A stretch of 64,000 bases of DNA from Aeromonas encheleia (lineage in GTDB: Bacteria; Pseudomonadota; Gammaproteobacteria; Enterobacterales; Aeromonadaceae), in the NCBI RefSeq assembly GCF_900637545.1, contig NZ_LR134376.1:3904001-3968000 (forward strand), read 5' to 3'. Positions within the stretch are counted from its first letter, which is position 1. Each line of letters starts with the position of its first letter. The notes beneath the pieces were generated by a model. That model was not told the origin of the DNA, did not search any database, and saw nothing but the letters and a program-made list of their open reading frames with translations. This document shows positions 1-8,586 of the stretch, one piece after another. Both the position numbers and the translations under genes were made by a program.

Positions 1-1786
1 GCAACATGTCGAGCACCCCCACCGCCGGCAGGGCGACCCGCACCAGATCCGGGCGCTGGGTCATGACGGCGCCCACCAGCAGGCCGCCGTTGGAGCCGCC
101 CCGGATGGCCAGCCTGTCGGTGCTGGTGTAGCCCTCGGCCTTCAAATACTCTGCCGCCGCGATGAAGTCGTCGAACACGTTCTGCTTGTTCTGCCGGGTG
201 CCCGCCAGATGCCAGGCCTGGCCGTACTCGCCGCCGCCGCGCAGGTTGGCCACCGCGTAGACGCCCCCCAGATCCAGCCAGTTCGCCACCGAGACGCTGA
301 AGCTCGGGGTCAGGCTCACATCGAAACCGCCGTAGCCATAGAGGATGGTGGGATTGCTGCCATCCAGCCTGAGCCCCTTGCGGTAGCTGATGATGAGCGG
401 CACCCGGGTGCCATCCTTGCTCTGGTAGAAGCGCTGCTCGGAGACGTAGTCCTCCGGCTTGAAGGGCGCCGCCGAGGCGCGATGCAGGCTGATGGCCCCG
501 CTCCCGGGCTCGAACTGGTAGAGGGTCGGCGGCTGGGCGTAGTTCTCGAAGCCGAAGTAGAGCTCGGGATCGCCCCGCTTGCCGTTGAAGCCGCTGACGC
601 TGCCGAGCCCAGGCAACGCTATCTCCCGTACTCGCTTGCCGTCATAGTCGAACTGCTCGACCCGGGCGGTGGCGTCCCGCATGTACTCCGCAAACAGGTA
701 GCCGGCGCCGCTGTGCACCCTCAGCACCTGCGGGCGCTCGGGGATGAGGTCACGCCAGTGGACGGGGCCGGGATTGGCGGCATCCACCGTCACCAGCCGG
801 CCGTTGGGTGCCCCCCGGTTGGTCAGCAGGTAGAGCGTGCTGCCCCGGTTGTCCACCAGATTCACATCCGCCTCCAGATCCCCCTGCACCGTCAGCAGCG
901 GGGCGCTGTCCTGGCTCAGATCCTTCACATAGAGCCGGTTGCCGGAGGTGGAGTCCGCCGCCGAGATGAGCAGGTAGCGATCGTCCTCGGTCACCCGTGC
1001 CCCCACGTAGCGGTGCTGCTGGGCCGGGATGGCGCCGAACACCAGCCGATCCTCTTCCTGCGCCGTGCCGAGGCGATGGAAGTAGAGCTTGTGCCGATCC
1101 GTCCTAGCCGACAGCTCGCTGCCATCGGGCTTGTCATAGCTCGAATAGAAGAAGCCCTCGTCGCCGAGCCAGCTGATGCCGCTGAACTTCACATCCCTGA
1201 GGGGCGTCTCCAGCGGCTGCTTGCTCTCCACGTCCATCAGGTGGATCTCGCGCCAGTCGCTGCCGGCCAGCGACAGGGAATAGGCCAGGGTCTTGCCATC
1301 CCGGGAGAAGCTCAGCTTATCCAGCGCCGTGGTGCCGTCGGGGCTCAGGGTATTGGGATCGAGGAACACCTCGGCCGGTTTGCCCGCCTGCTGGCGCCAC
1401 AGCACGTTCTGATTCTGCAGGCCGTCGTTCTTGAAGAAGTAGTGATAGCGCCCCTCGCGAAACGGCGCCCCCTCCTTGGCGTAGTTCCAGGAGGCCGCCA
1501 GCTTGGCCTTGATCGCCTCCCGGAACGGAATGCGGGCGAGATAATCCTGAGTCACGGCGTTCTGGGCCCTGACCCAGGCCTCGGTCTCGGGGCTGCGATC
1601 GTCCTCCAGCCAGCGATAGGGATCGGCCACGGCCTGACCGAAGTAGTGATCCACTTGCTCGCCCTGGCGGGTGACGGGGTACTGAAGGCGTTCTTTCCCT
1701 GACATGACATCCTCTCGGGTTGGGTCCGACTGGCCGCTGCAGGCACTCAGCAGTGACAGGGCCAGCAGGCTGACAATGGATCGCAT
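1..1786 (-). CDS. Prolyl oligopeptidase (S9A), lipoprotein, truncated by window edge
   Basis: A serine peptidase of the prolyl oligopeptidase family that cuts short peptides after proline. About 595 codons are visible and the C-terminus runs off the left edge. The N-terminus ([16 protein letters not shown]) is a lipoprotein signal with a lipobox ending at Cys16, which suggests a membrane-anchored periplasmic enzyme. A beta-propeller-like middle follows. The catalytic serine lies in GGSNGGLL (Ser codon at 92-94). The Asp and His of the triad should lie beyond the edge. Start chosen at the ATG giving the lipobox; an internal ATG 27 codons later ([10 protein letters not shown]) would give a cytoplasmic form. 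The long plus-strand frame over this region is a GC-rich shadow. Family assignment is secure; export is inferred. Confidence 0.9.
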   Translation of the reverse strand, partial: MRSIVSLLALSLLSACSGQSDPTREDVMSGKERLQYPVTRQGEQVDHYFGQAVADPYRWLEDDRSPETEAWVRAQNAVTQDYLARIPFREAIKAKLAASWNYAKEGAPFREGRYHYFFKNDGLQNQNVLWRQQAGKPAEVFLDPNTLSPDGTTALDKLSFSRDGKTLAYSLSLAGSDWREIHLMDVESKQPLETPLRDVKFSGISWLGDEGFFYSSYDKPDGSELSARTDRHKLYFHRLGTAQEEDRLVFGAIPAQQHRYVGARVTEDDRYLLISAADSTSGNRLYVKDLSQDSAPLLTVQGDLEADVNLVDNRGSTLYLLTNRGAPNGRLVTVDAANPGPVHWRDLIPERPQVLRVHSGAGYLFAEYMRDATARVEQFDYDGKRVREIALPGLGSVSGFNGKRGDPELYFGFENYAQPPTLYQFEPGSGAISLHRASAAPFKPEDYVSEQRFYQSKDGTRVPLIISYRKGLRLDGSNPTILYGYGGFDVSLTPSFSVSVANWLDLGGVYAVANLRGGGEYGQAWHLAGTRQNKQNVFDDFIAAAEYLKAEGYTSTDRLAIRGGSNGGLLVGAVMTQRPDLVRVALPAVGVLDML

Positions 1787-2015
1787 CGATGCTAATTCCT
1801 GCGGTTCGGGTGAGGCGGGCAGGTTAGCAAAGAGTGCCGGATGGCCCAACCCCCCAGCGGGTGCTCGGCCCGCCACCATGCCAGAGCCCCTCGTTTCGAG
1901 CGGAGTCATATGAATTTTTTCGCTTAGGTTAGCCGCTTTATTTTGTTCGTTATCCGGCACTTGGGTCACAGGATGGCATCACCGACCGACCACTGCGACC
2001 CGCTCAGGATAACCC
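1787..2015. promoter_or_regulatory. Divergent intergenic region, peptidase / amino acid operon
   Basis: This 229 bp gap separates the minus-strand peptidase from the plus-strand threonine-synthase-like operon and must hold promoters for both. An AT-rich stretch lies around 1908-1950. The ribosome binding site for the downstream gene is AGGA, about 6 bases before its ATG. No clear operator was recognised. Confidence 0.4.
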
Positions 2016-3227
2016 ATGCCATACAGCTATCTCTCACATCTGCGCTGCAGCAAGACCGGCGAGATCTTTGATGCCGACCAGCCCCAGCAACTGAGCCGGG
2101 TGGGGGCACCGCTGCTGGCCAGCTACGATCTCGAGGCCCTGAAGAAGGCCTGGCATCCGGCCGCCCTGCTGGGGCGCCCCGCCAGCCTGTGGCGCTATCA
2201 CGAGCTGCTGCCGGTGCGCGACCCCGCCCAGGTGGTGACCCTGGGGGAAGGGCTCACCCCGCTGCTGCCGCTGCCCACCCTGGGCAAGCAGATCGGCATC
2301 CCGGATCTCTGGATGAAGGATGAGAGCATCATCCCCACCGGCTCCTTCAAGGCCCGCGGCGCCGCGGTCGGCGTCTCCCGCGCCCGCGAGCTCGGCGTCA
2401 CCCATTTCGCCATGCCCACCAACGGCAATGCCGGCGCGGCCTGGGCGCTCTACGGCGCCCGTGCCGGCCTGCGCAGCACCATAGTCATGCCCCAGGCGGC
2501 CCCCACCATCACCCGCTTGGAGACGTCGCTGGCCGGGGCCCGCCTCTACCTGGTGGACGGCCTCATCAGCGATGCCGGCCGTCAGGTGGCCCAGGCGGTG
2601 GCGGAGCAGTCCCTGTTCGACGCCTCCACCCTGAAGGAGCCCTACCGCATCGAGGGCAAGAAGACCATGGGGCTGGAGATCGCCGAGCAGCTCGGCTGGA
2701 CGCTGCCGGACGTGATCCTCTACCCCACCGGCGGCGGGGTCGGCCTCATCGGCATCTACAAGGCGCTGTGGGAATTGCAGGAGCTGGGCTGGGTCAAGGG
2801 TGACCTGCCCAGGTTGGTGGCGGTGCAGGCGAGCGGCTGCGCCCCCATAGTCCAGGCCTGGCAGCAGGGGGCCAGCGAGTCGAGCTTCTGGCCCGACTCC
2901 CAGACCCTGGCCTTCGGCATCAATGTGCCCAAGGCGCTGGGGGATTTTCTGGTGCTCGACGCCCTCTATCGCACCCAGGGCTGCGCCATCGCGGTGGACG
3001 ACAGGGCCATCCAGGCGGAGATCCGCCAGCTCGCCTCCCAGGAGGGCAGCTTCGTCTGCCCGGAAGGGGCGGCCGCCTTTGCCGCCGCCCGCCAGTTGCG
3101 GGAGGCGGGCTGGATCCAGGGGGGCGAGCGGGTGGTGGTGCTCAACACCGGCGCCGGCATCAAGTACCCGGACGCCATCACTGTGCTGCCCCAGCGGCTG
3201 CGATCCGACGGGAGGATCCCCGCATGA
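2016..3227 (+). CDS. Threonine-synthase-like PLP-dependent enzyme
   Basis: A fold-type II PLP enzyme of 403 residues, resembling the plant/actinobacterial kind of threonine synthase. The N-terminal 60 residues (SHLRCSKTGEIFDAD) match the short lid segment of that family. The PLP lysine is in TGSFKARGAA (about residue 112) and the phosphate-binding loop is PTGGGVG (about residue 241). Its TGA overlaps the ATG of the next gene (ATGA), so it is translationally coupled to an amino acid ABC transporter. This points to metabolism of the imported amino acid and not to the main threonine pathway, whose gene would normally sit in thrABC. Cysteate synthase or diaminopropionate ammonia-lyase-like activity are alternatives. 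The substrate is unknown. Confidence 0.8.
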   Translation: MPYSYLSHLRCSKTGEIFDADQPQQLSRVGAPLLASYDLEALKKAWHPAALLGRPASLWRYHELLPVRDPAQVVTLGEGLTPLLPLPTLGKQIGIPDLWMKDESIIPTGSFKARGAAVGVSRARELGVTHFAMPTNGNAGAAWALYGARAGLRSTIVMPQAAPTITRLETSLAGARLYLVDGLISDAGRQVAQAVAEQSLFDASTLKEPYRIEGKKTMGLEIAEQLGWTLPDVILYPTGGGVGLIGIYKALWELQELGWVKGDLPRLVAVQASGCAPIVQAWQQGASESSFWPDSQTLAFGINVPKALGDFLVLDALYRTQGCAIAVDDRAIQAEIRQLASQEGSFVCPEGAAAFAAARQLREAGWIQGGERVVVLNTGAGIKYPDAITVLPQRLRSDGRIPA

Positions 3228-3889
3228 CCTTCGACTGGGCCTTCATCCTCGGCACCCTTCCGGCCTTCGGCACATCGGTCTGGGTCACCCTGCAGCTCGG
3301 CGCCCTCGTCATCCTCACCTCGCTGGGGGTGGCCCTGCTCAACCTGACGCTGCTCAGCCTGAACAGGCCCTGGCTGAACAGGGTGATCCGCACCTATGTG
3401 GAGCTGGCCCGCAACACCCCGTTGCTGATCCAGCTGTTCTTCCTCTACTTCGGGCTGCCGGCGCTCGGCCTGTCGCTGTCCGGTTTCGCCACCGCGGTGA
3501 TCGCCATGACCTTCCTCGGCGGCGGCTACCTGACCGAGGCGCTGCGGGCCGGGGTGCAGGCGGTGCCTCAGGGCCAGCTGGAGGCGGGCCAGGCCATAGG
3601 CCTCTCCCGCTGGCAGCTGCTGCGCCATGTGCAGCTGCCTCAGGCCTGGCTCGCCAGCCTGCCGGCGCTGTTTGCAAACTTCATCTTCCTGCTGAAAGAG
3701 ACGACCGTGGCCTCCGCGGTGGCGGTGCCGGAGCTGCTCTACACCACCAAGAACTACATCGCCCTCTACTACAAGACCTACGAGATGCTGGCGGTGCTGA
3801 CCCTGATGTGCGTGCTGATCTTCCTGCCGCTGTCCCTCGCCCTGCGTGTGTTGGAGAGGAGGCTGCAACATGGTCAGTTCGGTCACTGA
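3224..3889 (+). CDS. Polar amino acid ABC transporter permease 1
   Basis: An inner-membrane permease of the HisM/GlnP type, 221 residues with about five hydrophobic segments. The EAA-type cytoplasmic loop is visible as GVQAVPQGQLEAGQAIGLS (about residues 110-128), which contacts the ATPase. It begins inside the stop codon of the upstream PLP enzyme and is followed by a second permease, an ATPase and a binding protein, so the permeases probably form a heterodimer. Its last residues (LERRLQHGQFGH) are repeated downstream in a duplicated junction at 3870-4089, described separately. Confidence 0.9.
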   Translation: MTFDWAFILGTLPAFGTSVWVTLQLGALVILTSLGVALLNLTLLSLNRPWLNRVIRTYVELARNTPLLIQLFFLYFGLPALGLSLSGFATAVIAMTFLGGGYLTEALRAGVQAVPQGQLEAGQAIGLSRWQLLRHVQLPQAWLASLPALFANFIFLLKETTVASAVAVPELLYTTKNYIALYYKTYEMLAVLTLMCVLIFLPLSLALRVLERRLQHGQFGH

Positions 3890-4001
3890 GTCGCTGATGC
3901 AGGCGCGGATCCCGATATGGACACTGATCTTTCTGCCATTGCCATCGTCCACCCTGCACGCATGGGAAAGGAGGGTTCAATATGGTCAGTTCGGTCACTG
4001 A
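3870..4001 (+). CDS. Chimeric micro-ORF 1 in permease junction (43 aa)
   Basis: A 43-codon frame starting at an ATG inside the end of permease 1, preceded by GAGAGGAGG at a good distance. Its N-terminus (MVSSVTESLMQARIPIW) resembles that of permease 2 and its C-terminus (WERRVQYGQFGH) reproduces the C-terminus of permease 1. It overlaps the next micro-ORF. It could be translated as a coupling device or be a by-product of duplication. No function is claimed. Confidence 0.35.
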   Translation: MVSSVTESLMQARIPIWTLIFLPLPSSTLHAWERRVQYGQFGH

Positions 4002-4057
4002 GTCGCTGATGCAGGCGCGGATCCCGATATGGACACTGATCTTTCTGCCGCTGCCGT
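3870..4057 (+). repeat. Tandem duplication of the permease1/permease2 junction (112 bp period)
   Basis: The stretch 3870-3937 is repeated without a mismatch at 3982-4049 (68 identical bases), and the resemblance continues more loosely on both sides. Each unit contains the 3' end of permease 1, a strong AGGAGG-like ribosome binding site and an ATG followed by sequence resembling the start of permease 2 (MVSSVTESL versus MMATPVSELL). A third, diverged unit is the true start of permease 2 at 4086. The 68-base identity implies a recent event. Confidence 0.9.
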
Positions 4058-4089
4058 CACCCGCACGTATTGGAAAGGAGGGAGCATGA
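3982..4089 (+). CDS. Chimeric micro-ORF 2 in permease junction (35 aa)
   Basis: The second unit of the duplicated junction, 35 codons, preceded by AAAGGAGGG. It shares its first 22 residues exactly with micro-ORF 1 and then diverges to end PARIGKEGA. Its stop overlaps the first ATG of permease 2 as ATGA, the arrangement expected for translational coupling. Expression is unproven. Confidence 0.35.
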   Translation: MVSSVTESLMQARIPIWTLIFLPLPSPARIGKEGA

Positions 4090-4751
4090 TGGCCACTCCG
4101 GTTTCTGAGTTGCTGGGCCAGGCCTTGCCCCTGATGGCGGTGGGCGCGGGCCAGACCCTCGCCATCTCATTGCTCGCCATCCTGTTTGCCACCCTCGGCG
4201 GCCTGGGTTACGGCGTGCTGGCGCAGCAAGGGGGCAAGCTGACCCAGGGTGTATTGCGGCTGTATCTCGAGCTGTTTCGGGTGGTGCCCGTGCTGGTGTG
4301 GCTCTATCTCTTCTTCTTCGGGCTGCCCATCGTCTTCGGCCTCGACATCCCGGCCTTCTGGTGCGCCGTGCTGGTGCTCTCCCTCTGGGGCGCCAGCGAG
4401 GTGGGGGAAGTGGTGCGCGGCGGGCTGGGATCCTTGGCCCGTGGTCAGCAGGAGGCCGGGCTGGCGCTGGGCCTCTCCCGCTGGCAGCTCTATCGCCATG
4501 TGCTACTGCCCCAGGCGCTGCAGCGGCTGACGCCGCCGACCATCAACATCCATACCCGCATCATCAAGACCAGCTCGCTGGCGGTGCTGATCGGGGTGGT
4601 GGAGGTGATCAAGGTGGGCCAGCAGATCATCGAGCGCACTTATGCCTCGCTGCTCATCTACGGTCTGCTGTTTCTGTTCTTCTTATCGGTCTGCTATCCG
4701 CTCTCGCTGGCCTCGCGCCGGCTGGAACAAAAATGGGGTAATGCGGTATGA
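4086..4751 (+). CDS. Polar amino acid ABC transporter permease 2
   Basis: The second permease of the HisM/GlnP type, 221 residues and thus the same length as permease 1. The coupling loop reads GGLGSLARGQQEAGLALGLS (about residues 108-127). The ATG at 4086 was chosen because AAGGAGGG lies just upstream; a longer frame starting at 4029 would run through the duplicated junction. The ATG at 4089 is equally possible. Its stop overlaps the ATPase start. It likely pairs with permease 1. Confidence 0.9.
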   Translation: MMATPVSELLGQALPLMAVGAGQTLAISLLAILFATLGGLGYGVLAQQGGKLTQGVLRLYLELFRVVPVLVWLYLFFFGLPIVFGLDIPAFWCAVLVLSLWGASEVGEVVRGGLGSLARGQQEAGLALGLSRWQLYRHVLLPQALQRLTPPTINIHTRIIKTSSLAVLIGVVEVIKVGQQIIERTYASLLIYGLLFLFFLSVCYPLSLASRRLEQKWGNAV

Positions 4752-5509
4752 CGCCTCTGCTTGAACTGGGTTCTGTCAGCAAACAATTTGGCCAGCGGCT
4801 GGTGCTGGACAGGGTCAGCCTCAGGGTGGCCGCCGGGGAGGTGATCGTCATCCTGGGGCCGAGCGGCTGCGGCAAGAGCACCCTGCTGCGCACCCTCAAC
4901 GGGCTCGAGCCCATCCAGGGTGGCGAGATCCGCTTCGACGGCCAGCGGCTGGACGCAAGCACCGACTGGCAGCGAGTGCGCCAGCGCATCGGCATGGTGT
5001 TCCAGAGCTATCACCTCTTCCCCAACCTGACGGTGCTGGAGAACGTGCTGCTCGGGCCCATCCAGGTGCAGCAACGGGAGCGGGGGGAGGCCCTGCTGCA
5101 GGCGGAGCAGCTATTGACCCGCATCGGCCTGTGGCAGCGGCGCCACGCCTATCCGCGCGAGCTCTCCGGCGGTCAGCAGCAGCGCATCGCCATAGTGCGG
5201 GCCCTGTGCATGAATCCCCAGGTGATGCTGTTTGACGAGGTCACCGCCGCCCTCGATCCCGAGATGGTGCAGGAGGTGTTGGAGGTGATCCGCGATCTCG
5301 CCGGCAGCGGCATGACCCTGCTCATCGTCACCCACGAGCTGGCGTTCGCCCGGGCGGTGGCGGATCGCATCCTCTTCATGGAGGAGGGCCAGATCCTGGA
5401 GCAGGCCCCTCCCCGCCAGTTCTTCGACAACCCCAGGAGCCCGCGTGCGCGCCAGTTCCTCGCCAAGTTTTCCTATACCGATGTCATCAAACGAAAGGAG
5501 TCAGCATGA
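4748..5509 (+). CDS. Polar amino acid ABC transporter ATP-binding protein
   Basis: A GlnQ/HisP-type ATPase of 253 residues that energises the two permeases. It has a Walker A GPSGCGKST (about residues 37-45), a Q-loop around FQSYHLF, the ABC signature LSGGQQQR (about 140), a Walker B VMLFDEV and the switch histidine in THELAFA. It overlaps both neighbours by four bases (ATGA), giving a tightly coupled five-gene unit. Confidence 0.95.
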   Translation: MTPLLELGSVSKQFGQRLVLDRVSLRVAAGEVIVILGPSGCGKSTLLRTLNGLEPIQGGEIRFDGQRLDASTDWQRVRQRIGMVFQSYHLFPNLTVLENVLLGPIQVQQRERGEALLQAEQLLTRIGLWQRRHAYPRELSGGQQQRIAIVRALCMNPQVMLFDEVTAALDPEMVQEVLEVIRDLAGSGMTLLIVTHELAFARAVADRILFMEEGQILEQAPPRQFFDNPRSPRARQFLAKFSYTDVIKRKESA

Positions 5510-6342
5510 AAAAAATCACCTCGGTGCTAATGAGCGCCCTGATCGGGCTCGGCCTCGCCAGCGGCGCCGCCCAGGCGGCGGACGGTTCCCTCGACAAGAT
5601 CAAAGCGCGGGACAAGCTGATCGTCGGCGTCTTCACCGACAAGCCGCCCTTCGGCTACGTGGATGAGCAGGGGCGCTACGTGGGCTTCGATACCGACCTC
5701 GGCCGCCGCTTCGCCAAGGATCTGCTGGGGGACGAGAACAAGATCGAGTTCGTGGCGGTCGAGCCCGCCAGCCGCATCCCCTTCCTGCAGAGCGACAAGG
5801 TGGATCTGATCCTCGCCAACATGACGGTGACCCCGGAGCGGCGCGAGGTGGTGGACTTCACCAACCCGAACCTCAAGGTCGCGGTGCAGGTGCTGGTACC
5901 TGAAGGGAGCCCGGCCAAGGGGCTGGACGATCTGGCGAGCAAGACCCTGATCGTCACCACGGGCACCACGGCCGACATCTGGCTGACCCGCAATCACCCG
6001 GACTGGAAGCTGCTCAAGTTCGAGAAGAACAGCGAATCCCTGCAAGCCCTGGCCCAGGGCCGGGGCGATGCCTACGCCCAGGACAATCTGGTCTTGTTCA
6101 GCTGGGCCAAGGAAAACCCCGGCTACCGGGTGCTGCCCCAGAAGCTGGGCTCGGAAGACCCGATAGCGCCGGCGGTGAAGAAGGGCAATGTCGAGCTGCG
6201 TGACTGGGTCAACGATCGCCTCGCCAAGCTGGGGGAAGAGAAGTACCTGCTCAAGCTCTACGACCAGTATGTGCGCGACAAGTTGAGCGCCGACACCAAT
6301 CCCAACGACGTGATAGTGGAAGGAGGCAAGTGGCAGGGCTAA
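5506..6342 (+). CDS. Periplasmic amino acid-binding protein of ABC transporter
   Basis: A solute-binding protein of family 3, 278 residues. A signal peptide ends at AAQA (residues 1-24, cleavage before ADGS). The mature protein has the two-lobe pattern, with KPPFGYVD near the N-terminus and the conserved TPERREVVDFTNP segment whose arginine usually binds the ligand carboxylate. It is the last gene of the operon and is followed by a terminator at 6414. The ligand cannot be named; aspartate/glutamate/cysteine-type proteins look most similar. Confidence 0.9.
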   Translation: MKKITSVLMSALIGLGLASGAAQAADGSLDKIKARDKLIVGVFTDKPPFGYVDEQGRYVGFDTDLGRRFAKDLLGDENKIEFVAVEPASRIPFLQSDKVDLILANMTVTPERREVVDFTNPNLKVAVQVLVPEGSPAKGLDDLASKTLIVTTGTTADIWLTRNHPDWKLLKFEKNSESLQALAQGRGDAYAQDNLVLFSWAKENPGYRVLPQKLGSEDPIAPAVKKGNVELRDWVNDRLAKLGEEKYLLKLYDQYVRDKLSADTNPNDVIVEGGKWQG

Positions 6343-6413
6343 GCCTGCCATGAGGAAGTGCTGAGTGTGAAGTCCAGGTTCCGTTGGTCCGCAAACCGCA
6401 AGGTTTGGTTTTC

Positions 6414-6444
6414 AGGCGTCCCCTTAGGGTGGCGCCTTTTTTTT
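6414..6444 (+). terminator. Rho-independent terminator of amino acid operon
   Basis: AGGCGTCCC and GGGTGGCGCCT form a GC-rich stem with G-U pairs, followed by a run of T. A smaller hairpin AAACC-GCAA-GGTTT lies just before it (6393-6406). Confidence 0.8.
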
Positions 6445-6550
6445 GCCTGTGGGAAAGCGGCGACCCGCGCGCCCGCTCTGTGAGCCGGCTCCCCCTGCAC
6501 CGGCGCGGCCTGTGCCATCCTGACATGGACAGCAATGAGAGGAGAGCAGC

Positions 6551-7801
6551 ATGTGGATCGAGGCCGAACCCGTCTACGGCGCCCTGGTGTCACTGGCCAT
6601 CGGCCTCATCATAGGGCTGGAGCGCGGCTGGCAGGTACGCCAGCTGGGGGACAACCAGCGCATCGCCGGGATGCGCACCTACGGCCTCATCGGCCTGCTC
6701 GGCGGTGTCTGCGCCCTGCTGCTGCCGGGCCTGGGCCCCTGGCTGCCGCTGCTCGGCCTGCTGGCGGTGGTGGCAGGCTGCGGCCTCTCGGTCTGGCTGG
6801 CCCAGCGCTGGCAGGGGGAGTTTGGCCTCACCAGCTCGGTGGCCATGGTGCTCACCTACCTGCTGGGGCTGATGTCGGTGTTGCTCAGTCCGCGCGAGGC
6901 GGTGGCCTGCGCCGTGCTGGCGGCCCTGCTGATGGGGCTCAAGGGCAAGATCCAGCAGGGCATGCTGTTTTTGAGCGAGGCCGAGTTCCACGCCACCCTG
7001 CGCTTCCTGCTCATCTCCCTGGTGCTGCTGCCGGTGCTGCCCGACGTCGAGATGGGCCCCCTCAACGCCTTCAACCCCTTCAAGATCTGGCTGATGGTGG
7101 TGGTGATCGCCGGCATCTCCTTCTCGGGCCACTTCGCGGTGCGCCTGCTCGGCACCCGCGCCGGGCTGGTGCTCACCAGCATGCTGGCGGGGCTCGCCTC
7201 CTCCACCGCCCTCACCCTGCAGTTTGCCCGCCTCAACAAGGCGCAGCCCGGGCTGGAGCGGCTGCTGGCCACCGGCATACTGCTGGCAGGCGCCACCATG
7301 TGGCTGCGCCTGCTGGTGCTGGTGCTGCTGATCCACAACGAGCTGGCGCTGCGCCTAGCCCTCCCCCTGCTGCTGCTGGCCGCCACCGTCTACGCCTTCG
7401 CGTTCTGGTTCTGGCGCCAGCGCGAGGAGATGAGCGACAACCCGGTGCAGCCGGAGACCAGCAATCCGCTGGATCTCGCGACCGCCATCAAGTTCGGCCT
7501 GCTGTTGGCGCTGATCGGCTTCATGGCCACACTGCTGCAGAGCAGGGTGGGCGACTCCGGGGTCTATTTGCTGGCGCTGGTGTCCGGCATCACCGACGTG
7601 GACGCCATCACCCTCTCCCTCTCCCAGCTCGCCCACAAGGATCTGGCGCTGGAGGTGGCGGCTAGAGGCATCCTGCTGGCCGGCCTGGTCAACTCCCTGG
7701 TGAAGGGGCTGCTGGCCCTGGTGATAGGAGGGCGCCGGCTGGGGATGCGGGTCATGCTGCCCTACCTGGTCTCGGCGCTGCTGATCCTGCCCCTGCTCTG
7801 A
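6551..7801 (+). CDS. MgtC/SapB plus DUF4010 membrane protein
   Basis: An inner-membrane protein of 416 residues with about a dozen hydrophobic segments. The N-terminal part has the MgtC/SapB hallmark (IGLIIGLERGWQ, then AGMRTYGLIGLLGG), and the C-terminal half is typical of DUF4010 (DVDAITLSLSQLA). The domain pair is common in proteobacteria, where it is annotated as an uncharacterised membrane protein with a possible ion-related role. ATG preceded by GAGAGGAGAGC. It stands alone, with a terminator upstream and an acetyltransferase 84 bp downstream. Confidence 0.85.
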   Translation: MWIEAEPVYGALVSLAIGLIIGLERGWQVRQLGDNQRIAGMRTYGLIGLLGGVCALLLPGLGPWLPLLGLLAVVAGCGLSVWLAQRWQGEFGLTSSVAMVLTYLLGLMSVLLSPREAVACAVLAALLMGLKGKIQQGMLFLSEAEFHATLRFLLISLVLLPVLPDVEMGPLNAFNPFKIWLMVVVIAGISFSGHFAVRLLGTRAGLVLTSMLAGLASSTALTLQFARLNKAQPGLERLLATGILLAGATMWLRLLVLVLLIHNELALRLALPLLLLAATVYAFAFWFWRQREEMSDNPVQPETSNPLDLATAIKFGLLLALIGFMATLLQSRVGDSGVYLLALVSGITDVDAITLSLSQLAHKDLALEVAARGILLAGLVNSLVKGLLALVIGGRRLGMRVMLPYLVSALLILPLL

Positions 7802-7885
7802 GCGGCCAAACCTGGCCAAGGGCTCCTGACGGCCCCCGCCAACAGGGGTATACTGGCGCCTCTTGGCACAGGAGGAGAGACGAGC

Positions 7886-8476
7886 ATGGCAAGCGATTGG
7901 GACAAGGTACTGGCGGGCGGCGCCCTGGACAGCCAGAGCGAGGAGATAGCGAACGACCGCATTCGCGGCCAGGCCCTGCTGGCCAGCCTCAACGCCACCC
8001 CGGCGGGGGATCATGAGACGCGCCAGCGCCTGTGCGGTGAGCTGTTCGGCCAGTGCCCAAGCTCCTGCTGGATAAGCTCCCCCTTCATCTGCGAGTTCGG
8101 CCGCAACATCCATCTGGGCGAGAAGACCTTCTTCAACTTCAACGTCACCATACTGGACGTCGGCGAGGTGCACATCGGCAACAACGTGCTGCTGGCCCCG
8201 AACGTGCAGATCTACACCGCCACCCACAGCATGAACCACCTGGAGCGCCGCGACTGGACCGCCTACAACAAGCCGGTCCACATCGGCGATGACTGCTGGA
8301 TCGGGGGCGGCGCCATCATCTGCCCCGGCGTCACCATAGGGCCACGCTCCATCATAGGGGCCGGCGCCGTGGTGACCCGCGACATTCCCGCGGATTCGCT
8401 GGCCGTGGGTAACCCGGCGCGGGTGATCCGCACCCTGAGCCAGGACGAGCCAAGGGATCCGGAGGCCATCCAATGA
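7886..8476 (+). CDS. Hexapeptide-repeat O-acetyltransferase (maltose/galactoside type)
   Basis: An acetyl-CoA-dependent sugar O-acetyltransferase of the Maa/LacA/NodL group, 196 residues. The N-terminal mac domain is followed by left-handed beta-helix repeats (IHLGEKTFFNFNVTILD, VHIGNNVLLAPNVQI). The catalytic histidine is in TATHSM (about residue 116) and WIGGGAIICPGVTIG is the usual C-terminal coil. The 3' end (SLAVGNPARVIRTLSQDEPRDP) is copied again immediately downstream. Its stop overlaps the start of that remnant. Confidence 0.9.
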   Translation: MASDWDKVLAGGALDSQSEEIANDRIRGQALLASLNATPAGDHETRQRLCGELFGQCPSSCWISSPFICEFGRNIHLGEKTFFNFNVTILDVGEVHIGNNVLLAPNVQIYTATHSMNHLERRDWTAYNKPVHIGDDCWIGGGAIICPGVTIGPRSIIGAGAVVTRDIPADSLAVGNPARVIRTLSQDEPRDPEAIQ

Positions 8477-8586
8477 ACCGACCGAGCGACATCCCCCCAC
8501 CCGGCTCCCTGGCCGTGGGCAGCCCGGCGCGAGTGATCCGCACCCTCAACCCGGATGAGAGCCGGGATCCGGCGCTGCTGTCATGA
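8395..8586 (+). repeat. 110 bp duplication of the acetyltransferase 3' end
   Basis: The last 78 bases of the acetyltransferase (from CTGGCCGTGGG at 8399 to the TGA at 8476) recur at 8509-8586 with scattered mismatches, exactly 110 bp later. Encoded residues are SLAVGNPARVIRTL versus SLAVGSPARVIRTL. The stop codons are also 110 bp apart. Confidence 0.9.
8473..8586 (+). CDS. Micro-ORF carrying a copied acetyltransferase C-terminus (37 aa)
   Basis: A 37-codon frame whose residues 12-37 copy the C-terminus of the acetyltransferase. It overlaps the acetyltransferase stop (ATGA) and its own stop overlaps the DUF1294 start (ATGA), so the three frames form a coupled chain. It may be the tail of a deleted second acetyltransferase or a junction duplication. 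No catalytic part remains. Confidence 0.35.
   Translation: MNRPSDIPPPGSLAVGSPARVIRTLNPDESRDPALLS

Noticed and set aside
4029..4085. Longer N-terminus for permease 2
   Set aside because: The 19 extra codons fall in the duplicated junction, and the strong AAGGAGGG site favours the ATG at 4086.
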